Shown here one piece after another: positions 22,656 to 33,423 of a stretch of 64,000 nt of DNA (positions within the stretch are counted from its first letter, which is position 1; every line of letters begins with the position of its first letter). The DNA lies in NCBI GenBank assembly GCA_015060765.1, contig SUXW01000010.1:33757-97756 (forward strand), in the 5' to 3' direction. The position numbers and the translations under genes were made by a program. The notes under the pieces are model-generated. The model saw only the letters and a list, made by a program, of their open reading frames with translations. It was not told the DNA's origin and searched no databases. Source of the stretch: Bacteroides sp. GTDB lineage: Bacteria; Bacteroidota; Bacteroidia; Bacteroidales; Bacteroidaceae.

Positions 22656-25160
22656 ATGAATAAAACAATTACCTGCTTTGTGCCCTATGCAGACGAAGCA
22701 TCTACAAGAAGAACACTTTCTGCTTTAAGACAAAGCTGCTCTGTAAAGGATATCTATCTGCTTTCAAACAATCCGGAAAGCAAACAATTGGATGGATACC
22801 CTATCCTGACCATCGATTCATTCAACAGTACGTATATGCTGGAACAAATGGTGTTCCATACTGATACCGACCATGTATTGCTATATACACAGACTTCGCC
22901 ATTGGAATTGGGATACAAGGCGCTGGAACGTATGTGTGCCCACTTGAGCGATTCGTGCGGACTGGTGTATGCCGACTATCAGGAATGGAAAGACGGAAAG
23001 TTGGAAAAGCATCCGGTCATCGACTACCAGCCGGGTAGCGTACGCGATGACTTCGACTTCGGTCCGCTGCTCCTGTTCCAAGCCAGATGGTTGAGAGCCG
23101 GACTGGCCGACATCAAGAAGGGAAAATACACCATGAATGCGGCCCTGTTTGACAGTCCCGATGCAGGCAACTACCAACATGCAGCCCTGTATGCCGTTCG
23201 CTTGTTCATATCAAGAAACGGAAACATACAGCACATCAAGGAGTATCTGTATACTCAGGTGGAAGAAGACTTGCGACTGTCGGGCGAAAAGCAGTTCGAC
23301 TATGTGAATCCACGCAACCGGGAAGTGCAGATAGAAATGGAAAAGGCCTTTACGCTGCATCTGAAGGACTTGAAAGCCGACATCATGCAGGGAAAGACAA
23401 TTGCCGATTTCAAGGAGAGTGACTTTGCCATCGAAGCATCGGTCATCATCCCTGTAAGGAACCGGGTGAGAACCATCAAGGATGCCATTGAATCGGTGTT
23501 ACAACAAAAGACAAAGTTCCCATTCAACCTGATAGTGGTGGACAACCATTCTACCGATGGTACCACGGAGGTCATTGCCGGTTATGGGGCGGATAAACGC
23601 GTGATACACATCCAGCCGGAACGGAATGATTTGGGCATCGGAGGATGTTGGGACATGGCGGTGAACCACCCTGCCTGCGGACGATTTGCCGTGCAACTGG
23701 ACAGCGACGACCTGTATAGCAGTGAACATACCCTGCAGAAGATAGTGGACGGATTCTACAAACAGAAATGTGCCATGCTGATAGGATCCTACCGCATTAC
23801 CGACTTTGAACTGAACACACTTCCTCCGGGACTGATTGACCATCGCGAATGGACGGACACCAACGGACAGAACAATGCCTTGCGCATCAACGGGCTGGGA
23901 GCTCCACGAGCTTTCTATACTCCCATTCTACGCGAAACAGGGGTACCCAACGTAAGCTACGGAGAAGATTATGCACTAGGACTGGCCATCTCGAGAAAGT
24001 ACAAGATAGGACGTATCTACGAGGAACTGTATCTGTGCCGCCGATGGGAAGGCAACTCGGATGCCGCACTCGACATAGAACGCATCAACCGGAACAATTG
24101 GTACAAGGACAGTCTGCGCACCAATGAACTGATACAGCGCATGGACCAAAACAACCGATTGGGATGCAAGAACAACGGGGAAGAAGCGGAAGAATTCATC
24201 GAAAAGCAATTGAAGGAATGGGAAATGGCTGCCAAGAACCACCAGGAACTGGAAACGAAAGTCAAGGTACGCAAAGAACAGATCAAGGGATTTGAATTCA
24301 ACGTGCAGTTCAACCCCAACCGCATAGCTTCGACCAATGCCAAGACCGACAAAGAAAGCATTGACCGCCGTCCCTGCTTTCTGTGTGCAGAGAACCAACC
24401 GAAAGAACAGAAACGACTTGAAATCTATTACGATATAGACTTGTGCCTGAACCCCTATCCTATCTTACCCAAACATATCACCATTCCGTCTAAAGAACAT
24501 ACGAAACAGAACCTGAAGGACTGCATCGACAGGTATTGGGATGTGATAGGCAGAATACCCGACGGATTTGCCTTGTTCTACAACGGACCGTGTTGCGGCG
24601 CTTCGGCACCCGACCACTTCCATTTCCAGGGAGCGCGACAGAAGGACATTCCGCTGGTTGCAGCCTACGACCAACTGGAAAAGAAGAAACTGATGACAAC
24701 GTTCGAAAACTACGGGGAAGAGGTGAAGAACATTTACACCACTTGCGAAAGTACGCTTTATTATATAGACAACTATGTATGCCCCTTGTTCGCCATCGAA
24801 TCGAAAGGCGACAGAGTGGACGAAATGGCTGAAAAACTGTGCAAGTTCCTTCCGAAGAAGAAGGAAGAAAAGGAACCGATGGTCAACGTATTCATCTGGG
24901 AAAAGACAGACGATTCCACCACCTGCGCACTGGTGATTCCACGAAGCAAGCACCGTCCCGACTGCTACAGCGCGGAAGGAGAAGGAAAAATGCTTGTCAG
25001 CCCGGGAGCACTCGATATGGCAGGTATCCTTGTTACTCCACGTGAAGAGGACTTCCAGAAAATCAACGCGGCCAACATCGAAGGAATTATCCGGGAAGTG
25101 GGTATCCCGTTCGAGGAAGCCGAGGACATCGTAAAAAACATGCTAAAGCAAAAGAAATGA
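22656..25160 (+). CDS. Fusion of GT2 glycosyltransferase-like and HIT-like DUF4922 domains
   Basis: 834 residues from 22656. The first 250 form a degenerate GT-A-like domain. A GT2 domain follows (about 255-500): [22 protein letters not shown] and the metal motif QLDSDDLY. The C-terminal third is DUF4922: a zinc-like pair CFLCAENQP, then [12 protein letters not shown], the H-x-H-x pattern of HIT-like and nucleotide-sugar phosphorylases (GDP-glucose phosphorylase relatives). So one chain could both handle and split nucleotide sugars. No signal peptide, so cytosolic. The next gene starts inside its stop codon (ATGA). Substrate unknown. Confidence 0.85.
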   Translation: MNKTITCFVPYADEASTRRTLSALRQSCSVKDIYLLSNNPESKQLDGYPILTIDSFNSTYMLEQMVFHTDTDHVLLYTQTSPLELGYKALERMCAHLSDSCGLVYADYQEWKDGKLEKHPVIDYQPGSVRDDFDFGPLLLFQARWLRAGLADIKKGKYTMNAALFDSPDAGNYQHAALYAVRLFISRNGNIQHIKEYLYTQVEEDLRLSGEKQFDYVNPRNREVQIEMEKAFTLHLKDLKADIMQGKTIADFKESDFAIEASVIIPVRNRVRTIKDAIESVLQQKTKFPFNLIVVDNHSTDGTTEVIAGYGADKRVIHIQPERNDLGIGGCWDMAVNHPACGRFAVQLDSDDLYSSEHTLQKIVDGFYKQKCAMLIGSYRITDFELNTLPPGLIDHREWTDTNGQNNALRINGLGAPRAFYTPILRETGVPNVSYGEDYALGLAISRKYKIGRIYEELYLCRRWEGNSDAALDIERINRNNWYKDSLRTNELIQRMDQNNRLGCKNNGEEAEEFIEKQLKEWEMAAKNHQELETKVKVRKEQIKGFEFNVQFNPNRIASTNAKTDKESIDRRPCFLCAENQPKEQKRLEIYYDIDLCLNPYPILPKHITIPSKEHTKQNLKDCIDRYWDVIGRIPDGFALFYNGPCCGASAPDHFHFQGARQKDIPLVAAYDQLEKKKLMTTFENYGEEVKNIYTTCESTLYYIDNYVCPLFAIESKGDRVDEMAEKLCKFLPKKKEEKEPMVNVFIWEKTDDSTTCALVIPRSKHRPDCYSAEGEGKMLVSPGALDMAGILVTPREEDFQKINAANIEGIIREVGIPFEEAEDIVKNMLKQKK

Positions 25161-26473
25161 AAGAACCTGAAATCAGTGTCGGTATTGTAAGCGCGCAAGA
25201 GTTACACTTCACGCTGAACGGATTCTTCTCCGCCAAAGGGAAAGATGTGTGCGGCAAGCAGACGGTTTCCTTCGACGAAGGAGGTATCCGATGGGACGAT
25301 ATGCTATACAAAGAACTCACCTTTGTGCCCCTGAAGGAGAAGAACAGTTTCTCCTTGCACGGGGTTACCATCGGCATCCATTTCCATTGGGAAAGACAAG
25401 AAACGCAATGCTTTACCGGAACGTTAAAACTGGTGGTGGACGAAGGGAAGATTACAGCAATCAATCTGTTGCCAGTGGAAGACTACCTGGTGAGTGTCAT
25501 CTCATCGGAAATGAGTGCTACCTCCTCCCTCGAATTCTTGAAGGCGCACGCGGTTATCTCTCGAAGCTGGTTGTTTGCACAAATGGAGAAACGGAAGCAT
25601 CTGGAAAACAAAGATACGGGATTCTTCTCCTTCATCAAGACCGAGAAGGAATACATCCGGTGGTACGACCGCGAAGACCATACCCTGTTTGATGTATGCG
25701 CCGACGACCATTGCCAACGGTACCAAGGAATCACCAAAGCATCGAGTCCTACCGTCAGAGAGGCAGTAAAGGCCACCCGGGGACAATTGCTGATGTACCA
25801 GGACAAAGTATGCGACGCACGTTTCTCGAAATGCTGCGGGGGAGTTACAGAAGAGTTTGGATGCTGTTGGGAAGACAAAGACTACCCGTACCTGAAAGCA
25901 GTACGCGATGCAGGCAAAGAAGAGGGAGCTCACCTACCCGATCTGACCCGCGAAGAGGAAGCCGAACAATGGATACGCCAGGAACCCGCTTCTTTCTGCA
26001 ACACGGACAACCGGCAGGTGCTGTCGCAGATATTGAACCACTTCGATCAGGAGACCACCCAATTCTACCGTTGGAAAGTGCGATATACACAAGAAGAATT
26101 GAGCGAGCTGATCTGTAGGAAGACTTCGGACAACTACGGACAGATCATCGACCTGATTCCCGTGGAAAGAGGAAAATCGGGACGTATCAGCAAACTGAAG
26201 ATTGTGGGTAGCAAGAAGACACTCATCATCGGCAAAGAACTGGAAATAAGACGAATTTTATCCGAGACCCATTTGTTCAGTTCGGCTTTCATCGTAGACA
26301 AAGGAGAAACGAAGGAAGGCGTACCCCAATGGTTTGTCCTGACAGGAGCCGGATGGGGACATGGAGTGGGCCTCTGCCAGATTGGAGCTGCCGTTATGGG
26401 CAATAAGGGATATACCTACGACGAAATTTTAACTCACTATTACAGCAACGCGGAAATCCGCCAGCTTTATTGA
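25157..26473 (+). CDS. SpoIID/LytB-domain protein
   Basis: 438 residues. SpoIID family: [32 protein letters not shown] contains the conserved EM with the likely catalytic Glu, and [19 protein letters not shown] is the second signature. SpoIID enzymes are lytic transglycosylases acting on denuded peptidoglycan. Unlike classical members it has no visible signal peptide: the chain starts [18 protein letters not shown]. Start overlaps the previous gene (ATGA), and the AmpG-like gene follows five bases after the stop. This suggests action on imported cell-wall fragments or export by an unseen route. Confidence 0.88.
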   Translation: MKEPEISVGIVSAQELHFTLNGFFSAKGKDVCGKQTVSFDEGGIRWDDMLYKELTFVPLKEKNSFSLHGVTIGIHFHWERQETQCFTGTLKLVVDEGKITAINLLPVEDYLVSVISSEMSATSSLEFLKAHAVISRSWLFAQMEKRKHLENKDTGFFSFIKTEKEYIRWYDREDHTLFDVCADDHCQRYQGITKASSPTVREAVKATRGQLLMYQDKVCDARFSKCCGGVTEEFGCCWEDKDYPYLKAVRDAGKEEGAHLPDLTREEEAEQWIRQEPASFCNTDNRQVLSQILNHFDQETTQFYRWKVRYTQEELSELICRKTSDNYGQIIDLIPVERGKSGRISKLKIVGSKKTLIIGKELEIRRILSETHLFSSAFIVDKGETKEGVPQWFVLTGAGWGHGVGLCQIGAAVMGNKGYTYDEILTHYYSNAEIRQLY

Positions 26474-26478
26474 CCATT

Positions 26479-27726
26479 ATGAAAAAGATTTCACCATGGG
26501 CATGGGTGCCCACTTTATATTTTGCACAAGGACTGCCGTATGTAGCGGTAATGACCGTTTCGCTCATCATGTACAAACGAATGGGTATCAGCAACGCCGA
26601 AATAGCTTTTTATACCGGTTGGCTAAACCTGCCGTGGGTCATCAAACCGTTATGGAGTCCGTTCATCGACTTGTTGAAGACCAAACGGTGGTGGATTACC
26701 TCCATGCAATTGCTCATCGGAGCCGGACTGGCGGGTATCGCCTTTACCATCCCCACCTCGTATTTCTTTCAGCTGACTCTGGCATTTTTCTGGCTCATGG
26801 CCTTCAGTTCGGCCACCCACGACATTGCAGCCGACGGGTTCTACATGCTGGCACTCGACAAGCGACAACAGGCTTTGTTTGTCGGTATCCGAAGTACATT
26901 CTATCGCATCGCCACCATTGCCGGACAAGGGCTGCTCATCATGCTGGCGGGTTATCTGGAAAGTTCTACAGGCAACATTCCGTATGCATGGAGCATCACT
27001 TTCTTTGTTCTGGCAGGTCTGTTTATCGGTACCTGGTGCTATCATAAATTCTTCCTGCCGCATCCCGATACGGATGCACCCTCAACACAAGTATCTGCCA
27101 GCAACCTATGGAATGAATTCTGGCAGACATTCGTCACCTTCTTCCAGAAAAAAGAGGCCAAAGTGGGTATTCTCTTCATGTTGCTCTACCGATTGCCCGA
27201 AGCGCAATTGGCGAAGATGTCCATCCCTTTCCTAATAGACCCCATCAGTGAAGGAGGACTGGGACTGACTACTGAACAAATTGGATTTGTACAGGGTACA
27301 GTAGGCATCATCGGACTGACTTTGGGAGGAATTTTAGGAGGTATTGCCGTATCGCGCCACGGTTTGAGACGATGGATATGGCCGATGGTGTGTGCCATCT
27401 CCATACCCGACTTGGTATACGTCTATCTGAGCTATGTACAACCCACCTCACTCAGCCTCATCAATGTTTGTGCGTTCATCGAACAATTCGGATACGGATT
27501 TGGATTCACGGCTTATATGCTTTACCTCATTCAATTCGCTGATGGAGAACACAAGACCGCCCACTATGCTATCTGCACCGCCTTCATGGCATTGGGTATG
27601 ATGATACCGGGCATGGCTGCCGGCTGGCTACAGGAAATGATGGGCTACCGGATATTCTTCATCTGGATTATGATGTGTACCCTCTCAACCTTTGGAGTGA
27701 CTACCCTATTAAAACTGAAAGATTAA
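26479..27726 (+). CDS. AmpG-like MFS permease
   Basis: 415 residues from the ATG at 26479, about 12 membrane segments. AmpG-type MFS features: WVPTLYFAQGLPYV at the start, SPFIDLLKTKRWW in the first cytoplasmic loop, SATHDIAADGFYM and the glycine-rich GLTLGGILGGIAVSRHGLRR. AmpG imports GlcNAc-anhydroMurNAc muropeptides. Being last in an operon with a SpoIID-like and a sugar-nucleotide-type enzyme, a muropeptide or oligosaccharide is the likely cargo; direct evidence is lacking. Confidence 0.87.
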   Translation: MKKISPWAWVPTLYFAQGLPYVAVMTVSLIMYKRMGISNAEIAFYTGWLNLPWVIKPLWSPFIDLLKTKRWWITSMQLLIGAGLAGIAFTIPTSYFFQLTLAFFWLMAFSSATHDIAADGFYMLALDKRQQALFVGIRSTFYRIATIAGQGLLIMLAGYLESSTGNIPYAWSITFFVLAGLFIGTWCYHKFFLPHPDTDAPSTQVSASNLWNEFWQTFVTFFQKKEAKVGILFMLLYRLPEAQLAKMSIPFLIDPISEGGLGLTTEQIGFVQGTVGIIGLTLGGILGGIAVSRHGLRRWIWPMVCAISIPDLVYVYLSYVQPTSLSLINVCAFIEQFGYGFGFTAYMLYLIQFADGEHKTAHYAICTAFMALGMMIPGMAAGWLQEMMGYRIFFIWIMMCTLSTFGVTTLLKLKD

Positions 27727-27884
27727 AAGATGGAATGTGTTGCGGGGGTATGCATCCAGACGAATCAGTATCCCATCGTCGGTTGTCGGCAAGCAGAAGC
27801 TAAAGATCTACTTCCTCGACCCGGGAATTGTTTTGCAGGAAATAGATATTCACTCAACCGTTCAAACCTATTAAAAGTATCTAT

Positions 27885-28586
27885 ATGGCACATTGGAAAA
27901 CAGAAGCAATTATCGTAGCCATTGGAATGGCTGTGCTTGGTGGACAAATCAAGCAAGGAATCAACAAGTTCGTAGAAAAGGACCGGGTAGTAACCGTCAA
28001 GGGATTGGCAGAAATGGAAGTTCCTGCCGACAAGGTAACTTGGCCTTTGGTCTATAAGGAAGTGGGGAACGACCTGATAACACTCTACGACAAGATCAAG
28101 ACTACCAATCAGACCATTGTCGACTTTCTGAAAGGAAAAGGTATTGACGAAGACGAAATCAGCATCAATGCACCGGAAATCATCGATATGCAAGCCGAAC
28201 GATACAACAGCAATCCGGTACCTTTCCGATACAATGTGACCACCGTTATCACCGTTACATCCAACAAAGTGGGACGAGTAAGGGAACTCATCAGCGAACA
28301 AGGTGAACTGCTGAAACAAGGGGTTGCCATTACCGGAGGAGACTATCGGTATAACATTGAATACGACTTTACAGGATTGAACAAAATCAAGCCGCTCATG
28401 ATTGAAGAGGCTACAAAGAATGCACGAGAATCTGCCATGAAATTTGCCAAGGACTCCGACAGCAAATTAGGAAAGATCAAACGAGCCAATCAAGGACAAT
28501 TCACCATTGGCAATCGCGATGCCAACACTCCTTACATCAAGCATGTACGAGTGGTGACAACCATTGATTATTCACTGAAAAATTGA
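27885..28586 (+). CDS. SIMPL-domain (DUF541) protein
   Basis: 233 residues. One N-terminal membrane anchor or signal (IIVAIGMAVLGGQI), then a SIMPL/DUF541 domain: VVTVKGLAEMEVPADKVTWPLVY, YRYNIEYDFTGLNKIKPLMIEEATKNARESAMKFA. Similar proteins are periplasmic and linked loosely to stress response. 158 bases separate it from the permease with no clear promoter between. Ends before a bidirectional terminator. Confidence 0.87.
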   Translation: MAHWKTEAIIVAIGMAVLGGQIKQGINKFVEKDRVVTVKGLAEMEVPADKVTWPLVYKEVGNDLITLYDKIKTTNQTIVDFLKGKGIDEDEISINAPEIIDMQAERYNSNPVPFRYNVTTVITVTSNKVGRVRELISEQGELLKQGVAITGGDYRYNIEYDFTGLNKIKPLMIEEATKNARESAMKFAKDSDSKLGKIKRANQGQFTIGNRDANTPYIKHVRVVTTIDYSLKN

Positions 28587-28604
28587 TTAAAAGGAATTTC
28601 ATAA

Positions 28605-28636
28605 GAAAGGGTGTGTCCATTGGCACACCCTTTCTA
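28605..28636. terminator. Bidirectional terminator between SIMPL and the beta-helix gene
   Basis: gaaagggtgtg / cacaccctttc, an 11-bp perfect stem with an eight-base loop. Serves the convergent genes ending at 28586 and 28652. Confidence 0.75.
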
Positions 28637-28651
28637 TTTGATGATATTCTA

Positions 28652-31600
28652 TCAATACAACAAGCAGACCGCAAATTCTTCCGGAGCCTTCAGTTCACAA
28701 CGGCTACCACCGGATACACGCTTAATCAAGCCTTTGGTCTGAAGTACCTCACCAGTTATCGGATGAATCCATGCCACCTTGTACTTGCGCCTGTCGGCCG
28801 TCAAGTCCAAATCTACGGAACCATTCATGCTACATACAATATATCCTTTACCGAGAGCTCCCATCACCCATTGGCTATCGGCTACCGTCTGGTCTTCCAT
28901 AGGAAGCATGAATGAAGCCAGTTCATAAAAAGGAACACCATCTACAGGAGGTACTTTTGCAAAAGAACCACCCGCCATGAATACAGCCCAATGGGCCGCA
29001 TTGTGAGGAGCACGAGGCATCAGACTGTTGTATACCACCGCTTTCTGCGGATAAGCACGGCGGTATTCGGAAACAGCCCGATATACACTGGCACAAGAGG
29101 CCTCACCCTTCGGTATCAAGCGGGCATGCTGACGGGGAGCCAAACTGGCTCCTCCTTCCGGTTCGTAAGTAGAACCATCATCCCGATAATGCCACTGGCG
29201 GATATCAATGACATCGACCATCGGAGCATGGACTTCATCTTTTAATACCGCATCTTGTACATCTTTGGTAGCCGATAATGCCACCAAATGATGATTGGAA
29301 CATGCATTCACTTCTTCCAACCAGAAGTTCATGAAAAACAGAGGACCTGTATATTCCAATCCGATGCTATGGACCACTCCATTATTACCGGCAAACGTAT
29401 TCACACTGTGACGGATAAGCAGACTGTGGTAATGACGGATGACATCCCGTGAGATATCATAGAACTGTTCGGCCATGTACACCCGCTTATCGCCTGCGAA
29501 ACGAACCTTTTCGGGGAATCCTAAATCATTGATATTGTTAGCAGAGCGCCAAGGGTAATCGCACCAATGCGCCCCTTCTTCGATGATATTATGCTGGTTA
29601 TAATGATCGTGAAGCAATACCAGTCCCTTTTGATCTGCCAAATCGACAAACTGCTTCAAACGGTTCCAATACCAAGGATTGAATTTGCTCAAATCATACT
29701 TACTCAAGCGATCTTGAGCTTCTCCTATTCCACTGCGACTATAAGGCATTTCGTTGAATGGAGCCCATACCTCCTCATCGGCTTGCATGTTGCGTTCATG
29801 ATCGTAACGACGCACTTCATACCACAATCCGGTGCGGTGATGAAGCACCTTTCCACCCGATCTCAATAAACGGTCGGCTACACTATCGGGGTCTTCTGTA
29901 TAACCCACACCCGTACGACCGGGAACAAATAAAGTCAGCGAACCTCCTCCTTGCCATCCGGTAGTACCCGGCACCCGCATACGAGGATATGTACCCGTTG
30001 TCATCACCCGATCGCCGCGTACAATCCATCCGTTCTTCACTTCCAAAGAAGCAGCCATTGAAGCCTGTTGAGATGTATTCTTCAGTTTGACATCTTCTAC
30101 CATCCGTACCTTTTCCATAGTCAGATCCAACGGGTATCGGACCATCATACTATCCACCCATGCATCCATTCTCATATCCGGCAACAACGACCATACCGAC
30201 ATTTTATGAGCATATTCTGCATCTACACGGGTAGATTCAAGTGTTGTATACACAAATATCTTCTCTTCTTCCAAAGACTTTTGTCCGGTTCTGGCCTCCA
30301 ATTGGGCATAAAAGAAACTTTCGGGTTTCACAAACGTATGCGACAGTTCGTAATGCCCGTTGCCCAACGGTTGTGTCCACATGCCATACGCCCAATTATG
30401 AGCCAATGGAGGATTGACACATTCCGTCCGCGAAATCCGTCCCTGCCAGCACATGGAATTGGCAGCTACCCATCCGGCACCCTTATCGGCCATATCCCGA
30501 TAACCGAATTGCAACACACCACCCGAGAAAGTAACCTTATCCATCAGAATACCATTCGACATGCCTCCCGTAGAACCACTGAAGCTATAGGGCCTTTCGG
30601 CATGACATTGCACAAAAGCATTCGGCCCCGGTACCGCACGCCCTACCGTAAAATCGCGGTAACCTTCCTCCGAATAACAACGTTGGAACAAAGTGAGTTG
30701 GCCCAACGTATGAAAAGCGTAACGACGATGATTGGCTATCTCGGATATAGGATTCAAAAACTTGCAATCCTCAACGGTCACCTGCAGTGCACCTTCGAGT
30801 ACCATGACTGCCGAACCGGCAAAATGATGCGCTTCCATCCGACGGACCCACGCATTCCTGACATGATTCAATGTAACAGCCTGCCAACGATGATTCTCAT
30901 CCTTGGGATTGTTCACATCGTATTCCGAATCACAACAGATGTTTTCGATACCGACATTCTCTATCCGTCCGTCTCGTTCAACAGGAAGAACATATCCTCC
31001 TCCATAAACCGGATCCAAACTCATGGTTAAGGGAACATCCACCACAATGCCACCGACAGTCACTTCCTTTATGGTACGTTCCCATACCATATCGTATGCA
31101 CCGGGCTTCCATTTGGAGAAATTGTATTCCTGCTCATTACCCAATTTATCTGTACCCAACACGGCAAGCCATTTGGCCGTAGACGGACGGACAATCCGTA
31201 TCTTATCACCCACTTTCAACTCTCCAACCGACTTCATGGGGATAATGGTGGCATTGACCGGTACATAAGTATCGTCTATCGGCAAAGTATCTCCCAACTT
31301 AACTTCACGACCTCCATAAACACGGATCAGTTCATCTTTCATAGGTCCCATAGCACGCAAGACCGTTCCATCTTCGGGTTTGCATCCACTCCCACGAAGA
31401 ACCACTCCACCGGTCCGAATCAACAACTTACCATGTACTTCAAAAGTTCCGGGAGCCAATTGGACTGCCCCACGAAAGCCATGTTCATTCAAAGGCAAAG
31501 ATGCCACATAATCCAATGCCTTCTGGATAGTTGCCGTTGCATCGCCCGACATGGAAGGTACATAGACTTGTGCCGCTACCCAAGGTATTTGAGTTTCCGA

Positions 31601-31786
31601 CTGACGATAGCCACAATAGGAGAAATCGGGAATCCTATCTCCATTGGGATAGGCTTTATAAACCAGTTTACCCTCTTCCGTAATATGCACCGGAGATTGG
31701 GGAGTCGTTTTGAAATGGGCTCCTGCTGAAACAACGTTCAGACATAGTACAACCAACAAAAATGAATGAGAAAGAATGTTTTTCAT
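28652..31786 (-). CDS. Large secreted glycan-active protein, beta-helix plus TIM-barrel-like (DUF6298-type)
   Basis: 1044 residues with a signal peptide (LVVLCLNVVSAGAHF). Residues about 50-520 look like a pectin-lyase-type right-handed beta-helix: DATATIQKALDYVASLP, VQLAPGTFEVHGKLLI and repeated short strands. The C-terminal half has TIM-barrel glycosidase-like segments (PFNEMPYSRSGIGEAQDRLSKYD, GLVLLHDHYNQHN, VDVIDIRQWHYRDDG) as in Bacteroides DUF6298 proteins. Probably an extracellular or periplasmic pectin-related enzyme. Divergent from the GH43 gene, sharing a 127-base promoter region. Catalytic residues not assigned. Confidence 0.78.
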   Translation of the reverse strand: MKNILSHSFLLVVLCLNVVSAGAHFKTTPQSPVHITEEGKLVYKAYPNGDRIPDFSYCGYRQSETQIPWVAAQVYVPSMSGDATATIQKALDYVASLPLNEHGFRGAVQLAPGTFEVHGKLLIRTGGVVLRGSGCKPEDGTVLRAMGPMKDELIRVYGGREVKLGDTLPIDDTYVPVNATIIPMKSVGELKVGDKIRIVRPSTAKWLAVLGTDKLGNEQEYNFSKWKPGAYDMVWERTIKEVTVGGIVVDVPLTMSLDPVYGGGYVLPVERDGRIENVGIENICCDSEYDVNNPKDENHRWQAVTLNHVRNAWVRRMEAHHFAGSAVMVLEGALQVTVEDCKFLNPISEIANHRRYAFHTLGQLTLFQRCYSEEGYRDFTVGRAVPGPNAFVQCHAERPYSFSGSTGGMSNGILMDKVTFSGGVLQFGYRDMADKGAGWVAANSMCWQGRISRTECVNPPLAHNWAYGMWTQPLGNGHYELSHTFVKPESFFYAQLEARTGQKSLEEEKIFVYTTLESTRVDAEYAHKMSVWSLLPDMRMDAWVDSMMVRYPLDLTMEKVRMVEDVKLKNTSQQASMAASLEVKNGWIVRGDRVMTTGTYPRMRVPGTTGWQGGGSLTLFVPGRTGVGYTEDPDSVADRLLRSGGKVLHHRTGLWYEVRRYDHERNMQADEEVWAPFNEMPYSRSGIGEAQDRLSKYDLSKFNPWYWNRLKQFVDLADQKGLVLLHDHYNQHNIIEEGAHWCDYPWRSANNINDLGFPEKVRFAGDKRVYMAEQFYDISRDVIRHYHSLLIRHSVNTFAGNNGVVHSIGLEYTGPLFFMNFWLEEVNACSNHHLVALSATKDVQDAVLKDEVHAPMVDVIDIRQWHYRDDGSTYEPEGGASLAPRQHARLIPKGEASCASVYRAVSEYRRAYPQKAVVYNSLMPRAPHNAAHWAVFMAGGSFAKVPPVDGVPFYELASFMLPMEDQTVADSQWVMGALGKGYIVCSMNGSVDLDLTADRRKYKVAWIHPITGEVLQTKGLIKRVSGGSRCELKAPEEFAVCLLY

Positions 31787-31881
31787 AGTACAATTATTTT
31801 CATTTTTTTACAAAGAAAAAATAATTCCCATTCAAAACCAATAAATCGGTCCATTATTTTTATTTATTCATCGGAATTTAT

Positions 31882-31889
31882 TACGTTTG
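31882..31889 (+). promoter_or_regulatory. Bacteroides -7 box (TACGTTTG) for GH43 operon
   Basis: TAnnTTTG match 25 bases before the start at 31914, in the divergent region shared with the beta-helix gene. Confidence 0.55.
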
Positions 31890-31913
31890 TGAAAATTATA
31901 AAACCTTGAATCC

Positions 31914-33422
31914 ATGAAAACATCCGTTAAAACTTTATTGATTGCTTGTCTGGCGGGAGTATCTGCCTGTACATCCATCGACAAAAAAGAAACAATAGAA
32001 AAAGAAGGCACTACAACCATCCGTTTGTTTGAAGGAGATAATCCCGACCCTTCCATTGTACGTTATAAGGACACCTACTACATGGTGCACTCTTCTTTTA
32101 TCTATACTCCGGGATTGGTAGTCTATAAATCAAACGACCTGATCAACTGGGCACCTTGTTCCGTAGCCTTGCCTGAATATGCAGGCGATGTATGGGCACC
32201 CGACATTTGTGTATACAACGACCGTTTCTACATCTATTTTCCTACCCGCGAAACCAATTCGACCGGTAAGACCAACATGGTAATATGGACGGACAATCCC
32301 GAAGGCGAATGGAGCAAGCCCGTCGATTTGAAAGTAGGCGGCATTGATCCCGAGCATGTCACAGGCCCAGACGGGAAACGATACCTACTCTTAAGTGCAG
32401 GCGACCTCCATCCCCTTTCAGACGACGGATGCCAAATTATAGGAGAACCCGAAATCATTTATAAGGGATGGGAAATTCCTGAAGAATGGGACATTGAAAG
32501 TTTCTCTTTGGAAGGATTGAACATCAAGAAAATCGGTGAATACTACTACATGTTGGTTGCAGAAGGGGGTACTGCGGGACCTCCTACCGGCCACATGATT
32601 ATTCAAGCGCGCGCCAAAGACATCTATGGACCCTGGGAAAATGCATCGGCCAACCCATTACTACGTACTGAATCTCCACAAGAAACCTGGTGGAGCCAAG
32701 GACATGGCTCTATCGTTGATACACCCGACGGCAGGCTTTTCATGTTTTTCCATGCATATGAAAAAGGCTATTTGACATTGGGTAGACAAACACTTGTCCG
32801 CGAAGTGGAAATAGGTGAAGATGGTTGGATCCAATTGAAAGAAGGAAACATTTCATTGCCTCAACCTGCCCTTGTTGCCGAAAGAAACATTCAAGACTAC
32901 ATTTGGCAAACCACCCAAGAGAGTCTGGCCGAACGATTCGACATAACATCGGAAAGCATTACCATCAAAGGCAAGGGAAAGAGTCCGCAAGAAGGTTCTC
33001 CGCTTTTGTTGAGAGCAGGTGACCATAGCTATGAAATAGAAGCCTGCATCGAATTGGACAACGAAAACGCTTCGGCTGGTTTGGTTACTTATTATGACAA
33101 GGACATGCATTTCGGCCTCGGTTTCAAACCCGGACAACTGTTGAGATACCGTAGAGGTGCCGTACACCGTCATGCGCCCAAGTGTGACATCGCATTCAAA
33201 GATGGAAAATGCAAGCTGTGGGTCAAGATCCGGAATACCGAGCACATCATTTCCGGATGGTATAGTCAGGATGGCCAAACATGGCACAAATACCCTTGGG
33301 CATTCGACATGCAAGGCTACCATCATAATACGTTGGGAGGATTCCTTTCCGTACGCCCGGGTATTTATGCAGGAGGCGAAGGTAAAGCAAAAGTGACCAA
33401 TTTTGTCTACAGAAAACTTTGA
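31914..33422 (+). CDS. GH43 family glycoside hydrolase (lipoprotein)
   Basis: 502 residues. Lipoprotein signal with lipobox VSAC at about 17-20. Five-bladed propeller of GH43: NPDPSIV (catalytic-base Asp), WAPDICVYNDRFYIYF (second acidic residue) and SFSLEGLNIKK (probable acid Glu), followed by a C-terminal jelly-roll-like domain from about 330 (YEIEACIELDNENASAGLVTYYD). Such enzymes remove arabinose, xylose or galactose side chains. Substrate not predictable from sequence; the neighbours and the PL10-CE8 protein at 58 kb point to pectin. Followed one base later by the kinase gene. Confidence 0.92.
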   Translation: MKTSVKTLLIACLAGVSACTSIDKKETIEKEGTTTIRLFEGDNPDPSIVRYKDTYYMVHSSFIYTPGLVVYKSNDLINWAPCSVALPEYAGDVWAPDICVYNDRFYIYFPTRETNSTGKTNMVIWTDNPEGEWSKPVDLKVGGIDPEHVTGPDGKRYLLLSAGDLHPLSDDGCQIIGEPEIIYKGWEIPEEWDIESFSLEGLNIKKIGEYYYMLVAEGGTAGPPTGHMIIQARAKDIYGPWENASANPLLRTESPQETWWSQGHGSIVDTPDGRLFMFFHAYEKGYLTLGRQTLVREVEIGEDGWIQLKEGNISLPQPALVAERNIQDYIWQTTQESLAERFDITSESITIKGKGKSPQEGSPLLLRAGDHSYEIEACIELDNENASAGLVTYYDKDMHFGLGFKPGQLLRYRRGAVHRHAPKCDIAFKDGKCKLWVKIRNTEHIISGWYSQDGQTWHKYPWAFDMQGYHHNTLGGFLSVRPGIYAGGEGKAKVTNFVYRKL

Positions 33423-33423
33423 T

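Noticed and set aside
27730..27918. 62-codon frame between the AmpG-like and SIMPL genes
   Set aside because: No ribosome site, no conserved pattern, and it runs into the SIMPL start; cysteine-rich composition looks random. It could be a gene remnant, but nothing supports that.
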